Below, one piece after another: positions 8,588-15,700 of a stretch of 64,000 nt of DNA. The stretch lies in contig NZ_VIGX01000002.1 in assembly GCF_007858475.1 (NCBI RefSeq), positions 372,001-436,000 of the forward strand. The letters run 5' to 3'. Every line of letters begins with the position of its first letter. Within the stretch, counting starts at the first letter, position 1. This DNA comes from Tsukamurella conjunctivitidis (GTDB taxonomy: Bacteria > Actinomycetota > Actinomycetes > Mycobacteriales > Mycobacteriaceae). The notes beneath the pieces were generated by a model. That model saw nothing but the letters and a program-made list of their open reading frames with translations, made no database searches and was not told the origin of the DNA. The position numbers and the translations under genes were made by a program.

Positions 8588-9622
8588 TCAGGGCTGCGTG
8601 GGGCTGTCGAACCGCGGGTCGCGGCGGGGGAGCGCGTCGGTCTCGGGCTTGGGCGAGACCCGCACGGGGCGGGGCGGCCGCTTCACGACCTGGGTGTGCT
8701 GCTCCGACGGCGTGGGCGGGCCCGGCTTCGGCGGTACCGCGCCGGGCCAGTTCCGGTCCCACTCGGGCTGCGGTCGGCGCTGCGCGACCGGCGCCACGGC
8801 GGTGCGGGCCTGCGCGTCGGGGACCGGGTCGGGCAGTGGAGGCGGGGCCTGCGGCGGTGCGACGGGGCGGGCCCAGCCCGGGTCGGCCTGCGGGAACCGC
8901 TGGTTCGACGGTGCCGGCGCCGCGTGCTGTGGAGCCGGCGGTGCTGCGGGCGCGGGCGCTCCGGGACGCGGCGCTCCGGGGATCGGGCCGCGGGGCACCT
9001 GTGCGGCGGGCCCGTAGGGCGATGCCGGGAGTTGCGGTGCCTGCGCCGGCTGCCCGACGGTGGCGGGGGCGGACCGTCGGGCACGATCCAGGAGGACCGC
9101 GCCGAGGAGCAGGGGCAGCGCCGCGATCCACACGACCGGCGGCCCGACGGAGGCGGCGGTGTCGACCTGCAGGGTGAAGCCGCCGACGGACACCGGCTGC
9201 GAACCGACGGGGACGAGCTGCGCGTAGAGGCCCAGGGCGGCGCCCAGGACGCCGCAGGCGAGCGCCCCCCAGGCGCCGACGGCGCGCCAGGTGGCAGGGC
9301 CGAAGGCCGCCGCGGACGCGGCGACCACGGCCGCGACGGCGATCGCGATCGCGGCCCACCCGCCCCACGCGACGTCGTTCGGCACGGAGGAGGAGACGTC
9401 GAGGTTGTCGTACGCGGGCATGGTGACGGTGCCGATCCCGTTGATCCGTGCCTCGATCTCGGAGGGCAGGCCGCCCAGCCGGGCGACGTCGGGCAGCGGC
9501 GCGGTCACTCGGTACCAGGTGACGAAGACCGCGGCGACGAGGCCGACGGCGCCCGCGACGGCGAGGACGAGCCCGGCGATCCGGGACGCACCGGATGCGG
9601 GCGCGGGCGGTGAATCGGGCAT
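8588..9622 (-). CDS. Four-TM membrane protein with proline-rich cytoplasmic tail
   Basis: The 344-residue protein has membrane segments near residues 14-36, 85-108, 112-136 and 160-180, with a loop of about 45 residues between the first two. The last ~150 residues are a Pro/Ala/Gln-rich disordered tail. I recognise no family. Similar layouts occur in actinobacterial cell-envelope proteins. The start at ATG 9622 is set by an excellent Shine-Dalgarno, AGGAGG on the minus strand (9634-9629), 6 bases away; the longer frame is not needed. It is divergent from the TetR locus. Confidence 0.7.
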   Translation of the reverse strand: MPDSPPAPASGASRIAGLVLAVAGAVGLVAAVFVTWYRVTAPLPDVARLGGLPSEIEARINGIGTVTMPAYDNLDVSSSVPNDVAWGGWAAIAIAVAAVVAASAAAFGPATWRAVGAWGALACGVLGAALGLYAQLVPVGSQPVSVGGFTLQVDTAASVGPPVVWIAALPLLLGAVLLDRARRSAPATVGQPAQAPQLPASPYGPAAQVPRGPIPGAPRPGAPAPAAPPAPQHAAPAPSNQRFPQADPGWARPVAPPQAPPPLPDPVPDAQARTAVAPVAQRRPQPEWDRNWPGAVPPKPGPPTPSEQHTQVVKRPPRPVRVSPKPETDALPRRDPRFDSPTQP

Positions 9623-9713
9623 TGTGGACCTCCTACGACGTGATGCCCGCAACGCTAGGCGCCGACGGTTGGCGGTCGCTTAAAGTCCGGCTGAAGCCGA
9701 CGCTACCGACGGG

Positions 9714-9719
9714 TACACT
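9714..9719 (+). promoter_or_regulatory. -10 box for the tetR leader ORF
   Basis: TACACT ends exactly 6 bases before the ATG of the 17-codon ORF at 9726, the spacing seen for leaderless promoters throughout this window. Transcription would begin at that ATG rather than at the TetR start. Confidence 0.55.
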
Positions 9720-9725
9720 GAGCCG

Positions 9726-9779
9726 ATGACACAGCGACGCCAATTCTGTCCCACAGGGACGGCGGGGACGGCCGGATGA
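9726..9779 (+). CDS. 17-residue upstream ORF coupled to tetR
   Basis: The predicted peptide is MTQRRQFCPTGTAGTAG. It begins 6 bases after a TACACT box and ends with a TGA that overlaps the TetR start as ATGA (9776-9779). This geometry indicates leaderless translation of the small ORF with termination-reinitiation at TetR. The single Cys and the CGA CGC Arg codons could make it an attenuator, but that is speculation. It might instead be an N-terminal remnant of no function. Confidence 0.5.
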   Translation: MTQRRQFCPTGTAGTAG

Positions 9780-10399
9780 CCGTGGCGCTGCAACCGACGG
9801 ACGATCCCAAGGGGCGCGCGCGGACCCGTCGGCGGCTGATCCGGGCGGCGTACCTGGTGTTCGCGCAGCACGGCTACGGCTCGACGAACGTCACCATGGT
9901 GTGCGAGGCGGCCGGCTTCACCCGCGGTGCCTTCTACTCCAACTTCACCAGTCTCGAAGAGCTGTTCATCGAGGTCTGGCGGTTCCACGTGCAGTGGATC
10001 ATGGACGTGATGGCGAAGGTCGTGGACACCTACGTGGTGCAGGGCGCCGATTACGGCAAGCTCATCGAGATGGCCGTCCGCGCGATCCCGGTGAACGAGC
10101 GCTGGCAGCGCGTGAACGGCGACTTCGTGGCGCTGTGCACCCGCACCCCCGAGCTGAACCAGACGGTCCGTGATGCGCAGCAGATGCTCCTCGCGAACAT
10201 GATCCCCACGGTCATGCACGTCCTCGAGGCCGCCGGTCGCCGGGTCACGGCGCCCGAGGCACTGGGCTACGCCCTGCTGGCCGTGCACGAGGGCACCGCG
10301 TCGTACTGCGTGATCGACCCGACGAACGAGACCCTCAAGCAGAACCGCATCGACCTGCTCACCGCCACGCTGAACATGTACAGCGAGCCGATCGCGTGA
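9776..10399 (+). CDS. TetR/AcrR family transcriptional regulator
   Basis: The 207-residue protein has an N-terminal helix-turn-helix (about residues 17-62; FAQHGYGSTNVTMVCEAAGF, then GAFYSNFTSLEELF with the usual Tyr-x-x-Phe). A helical ligand domain follows. It starts at ATG 9776 inside the stop of the upstream mini-ORF, and its own stop overlaps the cobF start (GTGA at 10396-10399). The three ORFs are thus probably one translationally coupled transcript. The effector is unknown. Confidence 0.88.
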   Translation: MTVALQPTDDPKGRARTRRRLIRAAYLVFAQHGYGSTNVTMVCEAAGFTRGAFYSNFTSLEELFIEVWRFHVQWIMDVMAKVVDTYVVQGADYGKLIEMAVRAIPVNERWQRVNGDFVALCTRTPELNQTVRDAQQMLLANMIPTVMHVLEAAGRRVTAPEALGYALLAVHEGTASYCVIDPTNETLKQNRIDLLTATLNMYSEPIA

Positions 10400-11154
10400 C
10401 CCGCACGGCGCTGGTCATCGGCATCGGCGCCGGCGACCCGGGGCACATCACCGTGGGCGCGATCGAGGCGATGCGCGCGGCCGACGCCCTCTTCGTCCTG
10501 GACAAGCCGAACGCGGGCACGCTCACCGGGATCCGGCAGGAGATCGTCGACCGGTACGCGCCCGGCGTCCCCGTCGTGCTGGTGCCCGACCCGCCGCGGG
10601 ACCGATCCGCCGAGCGCGGCGCCTCCCGGCCCGACGGTGCCTACACCGCCCACGTCTCGGACTGGCACGACGCCCGCGCCGCCGCGCTGGCCACCGCGAT
10701 CGTCGAGCACGTCCTCGAGGGCGGGAGCGCCGGCTTCCTGGTGTGGGGCGACCCGTCGCTCTACGATTCGACGCTGCGGGTCCTCGAGCGGGTGGCCGCG
10801 ACGGTTCCGCTGGTCCCGCGGGTGATCCCCGGCATCACCAGCGTGCAGGCGCTCACCGCCGCGCACGCGATCCTGCTCAACCGGGTGGGCGAGCCGATCC
10901 ACATCACCACCGGCCGGCGCCTGCACGAGGACGACGGTCGCAACACCGTGGTGATGCTCGACGCCGATTGCACCTTCCGGGCGACCGCCGAGCCCACGGA
11001 CCACATCTATTGGGGCGCCTACCTGGGCACGCCCGACGAGATCCTCATCGACGGCCCCGTCGGCGAGGTGGGGGAGCGGATCGTCCGCGCCCGCGCCGAG
11101 GCGCGCGAGCGGCACGGCTGGATCATGGACGTCTACCTGCTCCGCCGGCCGTAG
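10396..11154 (+). CDS. cobF: Precorrin-6A synthase (deacetylating)
   Basis: The 252-residue SAM-dependent tetrapyrrole methylase carries IGIGAGDPGHITVGAIEA (residues 8-25), the usual first loop of cobalamin methylases, plus the central VWGDPSLYDST and PGITSVQ motifs. The sequence fits CobF, which methylates C-1 of precorrin-5 and releases acetate in aerobic B12 synthesis. No other cobalamin gene lies in the window, so it stands apart from the main cluster and is coupled to a TetR gene by a GTGA overlap. Confidence 0.88.
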   Translation: MTRTALVIGIGAGDPGHITVGAIEAMRAADALFVLDKPNAGTLTGIRQEIVDRYAPGVPVVLVPDPPRDRSAERGASRPDGAYTAHVSDWHDARAAALATAIVEHVLEGGSAGFLVWGDPSLYDSTLRVLERVAATVPLVPRVIPGITSVQALTAAHAILLNRVGEPIHITTGRRLHEDDGRNTVVMLDADCTFRATAEPTDHIYWGAYLGTPDEILIDGPVGEVGERIVRARAEARERHGWIMDVYLLRRP

Positions 11155-11178
11155 TCCCCCGCGCCGGCCGGGCCGCGG

Positions 11179-11931
11179 TCAGGCGGTGAGGACGTCGTTG
11201 AGCAGGCGGGCCAACCGGGCGCCGCCGAGGCGCAGCTGCTTCTCCAGGACGGGCGTGAACTTCGCGACGTACGCGGAGTCGATCGTCGACGACGCCGGGT
11301 ACACGGTCACGGCGATGGCGCAGCTCGCCTCGGCCCAGGCCACCGGATCGGTGCTGCCGGGATCCGGCGCGGGCAGGGCGGCGACGGCGGCCGGCGTGGC
11401 GGCGGTGAGCAGGCCGGAGTCCCACAGTGCGTGCAGGTTCGTCGACCTGCCGTTGTACGTCACCGCGGTGCTGTTGCCGCCGCGGTCCCGGGCGTAGCCG
11501 GTGTGCAAGGGCTGCTCGATGTCGCCGACGAAGTGGACGAGGTACTTCAGGGCGTTCGCGCGATCGGCGCGGGGCCTGCTCCGGTCGGCGAGGATCGCGC
11601 TCTGGTTCCGGATGGCGTCGATGACGTTGCTGCCGCCGTTGCCGTTCGCCGCGGCGTCGAACCTGCAGCCGTTCTCGCCCATGTTGATGTAGTGCCACGG
11701 CGCGGTGGCGGCCGACCGCGTGTCGTCCGCCCACGACGCGACGCTCGCGAGGTTCCCGCCGTCGAGGAGGGACGCCGCCTGCGCCGCGGCCGTCGGGGTC
11801 AGCCCGGCCTGGGCGACGTCGGCGACGATCCGGTGGCCCTCGACGCCCCAGGCGGCCGCGGGACCCGCGGTGACGGTCGCCGACCCGGCGGCGAGGACGG
11901 CGGCGACGACGCTCACGGCAATTCGTTTCAT
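11179..11931 (-). CDS. Secreted S1/P1-type nuclease
   Basis: The 250-residue precursor has a Sec signal (residues 1-27) with an AAA cleavage site directly before Trp28. S1/P1 and phospholipase C-type zinc enzymes need the free amino group of an N-terminal Trp to bind zinc, so the predicted cut is functionally right. Other family motifs follow: GHRIVADVA, SWADD, WHYINM, HFVGDIEQPLH and LHALWDSGLL, which supply the His and Asp ligands of a trinuclear zinc site. It should degrade single-stranded nucleic acid or 3'-nucleotides outside the cell. ATG 11931 is chosen because it opens the signal peptide. Confidence 0.88.
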   Translation of the reverse strand: MKRIAVSVVAAVLAAGSATVTAGPAAAWGVEGHRIVADVAQAGLTPTAAAQAASLLDGGNLASVASWADDTRSAATAPWHYINMGENGCRFDAAANGNGGSNVIDAIRNQSAILADRSRPRADRANALKYLVHFVGDIEQPLHTGYARDRGGNSTAVTYNGRSTNLHALWDSGLLTAATPAAVAALPAPDPGSTDPVAWAEASCAIAVTVYPASSTIDSAYVAKFTPVLEKQLRLGGARLARLLNDVLTA

Positions 11932-12015
11932 GACGTAACGATCCCGCGCCGGGGCGCGCGGGGCAATCCCCGCGGCGCGGATTCGCCGAGGTGTCACGCA
12001 GCCTTCACCCGGCGG

Positions 12016-12279
12016 TCAGGCCGGCCAGGCGTCGAGTCGCTCCCACGTGCCGAAGCCGGGCGCGCTCGCGCGCCGGATGACGAGGCCGGTCGTGCCGACG
12101 AGGCTCCGCGGGTCGTAGTCCTCGATGTCGCAGCGCGCCGCGCCCGCGTCGACCGGGACGTCGTCGGGGAAGTGCCCGTCCACGATCACGAGCGGAGCGA
12201 GGTCGGTGAGGTCGTTGCGGACGCTGGTGCGGGCACCGTCGCTGCGTCGGAAGACGCCGGAGTTCTGTGCGGAGGTCAC
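12016..12279 (-). CDS. Small protein of unknown function
   Basis: An 87-residue frame starts at GTG 12277-12279. It has a varied, acidic composition (LVIVDGHFPDDVPVD, then CDIEDYDPRSL) and normal codon use, unlike shadow frames, which are Arg/Ala-rich. No domain, signal or membrane segment is recognised. It sits between the nuclease and the fatty-acid hydroxylase genes, all on the minus strand. It could be spurious. Confidence 0.45.
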   Translation of the reverse strand: MTSAQNSGVFRRSDGARTSVRNDLTDLAPLVIVDGHFPDDVPVDAGAARCDIEDYDPRSLVGTTGLVIRRASAPGFGTWERLDAWPA

Positions 12280-12343
12280 GGTGCTGTCCTACCACCCCCG
12301 ACGGCCGGCGGCAGCGCGGACGAACCGGACCCGCGGGCTCCGG

Positions 12344-13264
12344 CTACCCGGTCCGCCGGCCCACCGACAGCAGCCGATCGCGCACCGTCCGGCGCGGGAG
12401 CGGGCCCATCTCGCCGCAGCCGCCGGCGGCGGTGAACGGCGCGACGAGCTGCTGGCGGTACCCCGCCGGATAGTCGGGCTTGGCGGCCATGCCGAGGTCG
12501 GCGCTGGTGAAGCGGCGCCGGCGGTCCAGCACGTAGGTGCCGAACAGGTGATCCCAGAGCAGTGTGAACAGCCCGAAGTCCACGTCGCCCGCCCCGGCCT
12601 CGCGCTGGTGATGGAACCGGTGCCCCTCGTTGAGCGCGAGCACGGACCGCAGCGGCCCCACCCGGTAGTCGGCGTTGGAGTGCTGCATCAGCAACTGCAC
12701 CGCGACCATCGCGGCGAGCGCCGAGGCGACCGGCACGGGCATGCCCAGGACCAGCAGTGGCGCGACACCGCCGAGCGTCTCCAGCGTCTGGTGCAGCGGG
12801 TGCTTCATCAGCCCGTTCAGCCCGTAGCAGCGGGTCACGCTGTGGTGCACCGCGTGCAGCCGCCACAGCCAGCCGTACCGGTGGCTCGCCATGTGCACCG
12901 CGGTGATCCCCAGATCGGCCACGAGCACCGCGAGCAGCACCTGCGCCCAGAAGGGCAGCGCGTGCGGCCACCACGAGCCCGGGCCGCGCACTGCCGCCAC
13001 CAGCGGGATCACCGCTAGCGAGGCGAGCATCAGCGACTCGTTGACCAGGACGTGCGCCACGTCGCGGCCCGCGTCGTCGTGGGAGTGGTTCCAGGCCCGC
13101 TCGTACGGGATGACGCGCTCGGCGGCGAAGGACAGCGCGATCGCGGCCAGGACCACGCCGATCAGCGCGATCTTCGGGGCGCCCGAGCCGGCGAGCGCGA
13201 TGACGGTGCCGTTCACGCCGACGAGCATGAGCAGGGGATAGCCGTAGCGGAGCAGGTTCTTCAT
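12344..13264 (-). CDS. Sterol desaturase / fatty acid hydroxylase family protein
   Basis: The 306-residue membrane enzyme has several hydrophobic segments in the first 200 residues and the His clusters that hold a di-iron centre: HMASHR, HAVHHS, HPLHQ, and HRFHHQ near residue 220. The family hydroxylates or desaturates lipid chains using O2. The specific lipid cannot be deduced. ATG 13264 starts just before the first membrane segment; the longer upstream frame is Arg-rich. An AraC regulator and cysQ lie directly upstream on the same strand. Confidence 0.85.
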   Translation of the reverse strand: MKNLLRYGYPLLMLVGVNGTVIALAGSGAPKIALIGVVLAAIALSFAAERVIPYERAWNHSHDDAGRDVAHVLVNESLMLASLAVIPLVAAVRGPGSWWPHALPFWAQVLLAVLVADLGITAVHMASHRYGWLWRLHAVHHSVTRCYGLNGLMKHPLHQTLETLGGVAPLLVLGMPVPVASALAAMVAVQLLMQHSNADYRVGPLRSVLALNEGHRFHHQREAGAGDVDFGLFTLLWDHLFGTYVLDRRRRFTSADLGMAAKPDYPAGYRQQLVAPFTAAGGCGEMGPLPRRTVRDRLLSVGRRTG

Positions 13265-13317
13265 GCCGTCCACCCTCGCGCCGACACCGGCCCCGGGGCT
13301 TGTACGGATCGATCGGA

Positions 13318-13983
13318 TCAGCCGAGGGCGGCCAGCAGCTGCTGCGGCGACAGGCCGAACATCTCCCGGCACACGCGGCTGGCGTGCGCCCCGTCCGCGA
13401 AGCCGGCGGCGTGCGCGGCGTCGGTGATCGACGCGCCGGCCCGCACCCGCTCGGCCATCGCGCGCAGGCGCGACCAGCGCACCCACGCCGGGAAGGCGAG
13501 GCCGAGGTCGCGGCGCCACAGCCGGCTCAGATGCGATGCGGAGACGCCGATCTCGGCCGCCACCGCCGTCAGGGACACCGCCTCCGACCGTCGCCGCTCC
13601 ACCGCGTCCAGCGCCGACAGCACGTACGGGTGCACGGGGCGCAGGCCGTCGCGCGCGGTCGCCAGGTGCCGCAGATCGGCCTCAGTGGGCGTCTCGGGCA
13701 GCGCCAGCGGCACCGCCGCCGGATCGAGGTACACGGTAAGGCCCGTCGCATCGGGCGACACGGGCCCGACGGCGTGCTCGGTCCCGGCGGGGATCACTAA
13801 GGCCGACAGACCCTCCCGGACCTCGGGCGGACCGTCGGGCGGCCAGACGGTGACGGTGACCGTCCCGGAGCGCAGCGCGAGCAGCTGCCACGCCGCGTGC
13901 CGGTGCCGCCCGGTCGTCCCGACGGGGCCGTCGTAGGCGAGGGCTCCGACGCCGAGGTGCACGGACCCGGTCCAACCGCTCAT
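13318..13983 (-). CDS. AraC family transcriptional regulator
   Basis: The 221-residue protein has an N-terminal cupin-like sensor region (about residues 1-100) with HRHAAWQLL and IPAGTEHAV. A C-terminal AraC double helix-turn-helix follows (about 125-218), with SLTAVAAEIGVSASHLSRLW and ITDAAHAAGFADGAHASRVC. It lies 53 bases upstream of the fatty-acid hydroxylase and 3 bases downstream of cysQ, all on one strand. It may regulate the hydroxylase; the ligand is unknown. Confidence 0.88.
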   Translation of the reverse strand: MSGWTGSVHLGVGALAYDGPVGTTGRHRHAAWQLLALRSGTVTVTVWPPDGPPEVREGLSALVIPAGTEHAVGPVSPDATGLTVYLDPAAVPLALPETPTEADLRHLATARDGLRPVHPYVLSALDAVERRRSEAVSLTAVAAEIGVSASHLSRLWRRDLGLAFPAWVRWSRLRAMAERVRAGASITDAAHAAGFADGAHASRVCREMFGLSPQQLLAALG

Positions 13984-13986
13984 GGG

Positions 13987-14739
13987 TCAGTTCAGCGCCG
14001 AGAGCACCTTCTCCGCCAGCTCGGGACGGCAGACGACGAGGTCCGGGAGGTAGGGGTCGGGGTTGTTGTACGTGAGCTCGGAGCCGTCGAGGCGCGAGCA
14101 GTGCAGCCCCGCGGCCCGCGCGACGCCGACCGGCGCGCAGGAGTCCCACTCGTACTGGCCGCCCGCGTGCAGGTACACGTCGACCTGCCCGGTGACGACG
14201 GCCATCGTCTTCACTCCCGCGGAGCCGAGGGAGACGGGCGTCAGGCCCAGCTGGTCGGCGACCCGGAACATGCCGGGCGTCGCGCGACTGCGCGACAGTG
14301 CGAGGTTCCCGGTGAGGGCGCCGGCGGGAGCGGTGACGGTGTCGGAGCGGAAGACCTTGTCCATCGCGGGCAGCGAGACGGCGCTGTGCACTGGCTGGCC
14401 GTTCTGTGTGAGCGCGACGTGCACCGCGTAGTCCGGACGGTGCGCCGAGTAGTCGCGGGTGCCGTCGAGCGGATCGATCACCCAGACCCGCTCGGCGGAG
14501 AGGCGCTCCGCGGAGTCCGGGGCCTCCTCGGAGAGCACGGCGTCCTGGGGCCGGTACCGGCGCAGCACGCGGGCGATCCACGCCTGCGCGAGCCGGTCGC
14601 CCGTGTCGCCCAGCACCCCGTCGTCGAGCAGTGAGCCGTGCCGGATGGCCTGCAGGATCCGACCGGCACCGTCGGCGATCTCGGCGGCGAGCTCGATGTC
14701 GGACAGGGCGCCACCGTCGGAACGGCCGAAGAAGGTCAT
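13987..14739 (-). CDS. cysQ: 3'(2'),5'-bisphosphate nucleotidase (CysQ)
   Basis: The 250-residue inositol-monophosphatase-fold enzyme carries the metal motifs LSEEAPDS, IDPLDGTRDYS and YEWDSCAP. The best match is mycobacterial CysQ (Rv2131c type), which removes the 3'-phosphate from PAP or PAPS. PAP is the by-product of sulfotransferases, so this enzyme would serve the stf0-cysD-cysNC operon encoded 18 kb away. It begins 6 bases after a TAGGGT box (14751-14746, minus strand), as a leaderless message, and heads the cysQ-araC-hydroxylase run. Confidence 0.85.
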   Translation of the reverse strand: MTFFGRSDGGALSDIELAAEIADGAGRILQAIRHGSLLDDGVLGDTGDRLAQAWIARVLRRYRPQDAVLSEEAPDSAERLSAERVWVIDPLDGTRDYSAHRPDYAVHVALTQNGQPVHSAVSLPAMDKVFRSDTVTAPAGALTGNLALSRSRATPGMFRVADQLGLTPVSLGSAGVKTMAVVTGQVDVYLHAGGQYEWDSCAPVGVARAAGLHCSRLDGSELTYNNPDPYLPDLVVCRPELAEKVLSALN

Positions 14740-14761
14740 ACCCCCACCCTAGAGTGGGGTC
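14740..14761. promoter_or_regulatory. 22-bp overlapping divergent leaderless promoters
   Basis: TAGAGT (14750-14755, plus) and TAGGGT (14751-14746, minus) share a TA pair and each ends 6 bases from its start codon. The element is also palindromic: CCCCAC (14742-14747) mirrors GTGGGG (14754-14759). The two genes, cysQ and a DNA glycosylase gene, must compete for one polymerase site. Confidence 0.6.
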
Positions 14762-15634
14762 ATGCCGGAGCTTCCCGAGATCACCGCGATCGCGGACTAC
14801 GTGGGCGCCAAGGCCGTCGGCACGCAGGTCCGGCGGGTCGACGTGGCGGCGCTGTCCGTGCTCAAGACCTACGCGCCGGGCCCGCACGACCTGGTCGGGG
14901 CCACCGTCACCGGAACCCGCCGGATCGGCAAGTACTTCGTCCTGGACCTGCGCCGGGGCGACGAGGCCCTCGCCCTCGTCGTGCACCTCTCGCGGGCCGG
15001 GTGGCTGCGCTGGTCCGACAAGCTCTCGCCGACTCCGCTGCGGCCCGGCGGCAAGTCGCCGATCGCGCTGCGCGTGCACGTGGGACCGGAGGGGGAGGGT
15101 TTCGATCTCACCGAGGCGGGCACGCAGAAGCGGCTCGCCGTGTGGATCGTGCACGACCCGCAGGAGATCGAGATGGTCGCGACGTTGGGCCCCGACGCGC
15201 TGGCCGTCACCCGCGACGAGTTCGGCGCGATCCTCGCCGGATCGCGGGCGCAGCTCAAGACCCTGCTGCGCGATCAGCGCACCCTCGCGGGCATCGGCAA
15301 CGCCTACTCCGACGAGATCCTGCACACCGCGAAGCTCTCGCCCTTCGCCGCGGCCAAGTCGCTCGACGACGCGCAGGCCGACGCCCTGTACGCGGCGATG
15401 CGATCCGAGCTCGAGGACGCGGTCGAGCGGTCCGTCGGGCAGCACGTCGCCACGCTCAAGGCGGAGAAGCGCTCGGGGATGAAGGTGCACGCCCGCACCG
15501 GCAGCCCGTGCCCCGTCTGCGGTGACACGGTGCGCGAGGTCTCCTTCGCCGACCGGTCGTTCCAGTACTGCGCCACCTGCCAGACGGGCGGGAAGGTGCT
15601 GGCGGACCGTCGGATGTCCAAACTGCTGAAATGA
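14762..15634 (+). CDS. Fpg/Nei family DNA glycosylase
   Basis: The 290-residue bifunctional DNA glycosylase/AP lyase begins MPELPEI; Pro2 would be the Schiff-base nucleophile and Glu3 the catalytic acid. An H2TH segment (ALKT-type LKTLLRDQRTLAGIGNAY region, about 163-190) and a C-terminal zinc finger with CPVC and CATC pairs (about 250-273) complete the family pattern. It removes oxidised bases. Whether it prefers 8-oxoguanine (Fpg/MutM) or oxidised pyrimidines (Nei) is not settled by the sequence. TAGAGT lies 6 bases before the ATG, so translation is probably leaderless. Confidence 0.88.
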   Translation: MPELPEITAIADYVGAKAVGTQVRRVDVAALSVLKTYAPGPHDLVGATVTGTRRIGKYFVLDLRRGDEALALVVHLSRAGWLRWSDKLSPTPLRPGGKSPIALRVHVGPEGEGFDLTEAGTQKRLAVWIVHDPQEIEMVATLGPDALAVTRDEFGAILAGSRAQLKTLLRDQRTLAGIGNAYSDEILHTAKLSPFAAAKSLDDAQADALYAAMRSELEDAVERSVGQHVATLKAEKRSGMKVHARTGSPCPVCGDTVREVSFADRSFQYCATCQTGGKVLADRRMSKLLK

Positions 15635-15647
15635 GCCCAAACCGCCC

Positions 15648-15695
15648 TGAGGTTAGGCATCGCTGCATAGTCGATTGAAGGCGTGCCTTACCTTC
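15648..15695 (+). promoter_or_regulatory. Promoter and DtxR/IdeR-like half-sites of the efe operon
   Basis: TGAGGTTAGGC (15648-15658) matches one arm of the IdeR consensus TTAGGTTAGGC at 9 of 11 positions. GCCTTACCTTC (15685-15695) is an inverted, weaker copy and covers the -10 box TACCTT (15689-15694), which lies 6 bases before ATG 15701. Iron-dependent repression is inferred; the arms are too far apart for a standard single box. Confidence 0.4.
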
Positions 15696-15700
15696 TAGGC

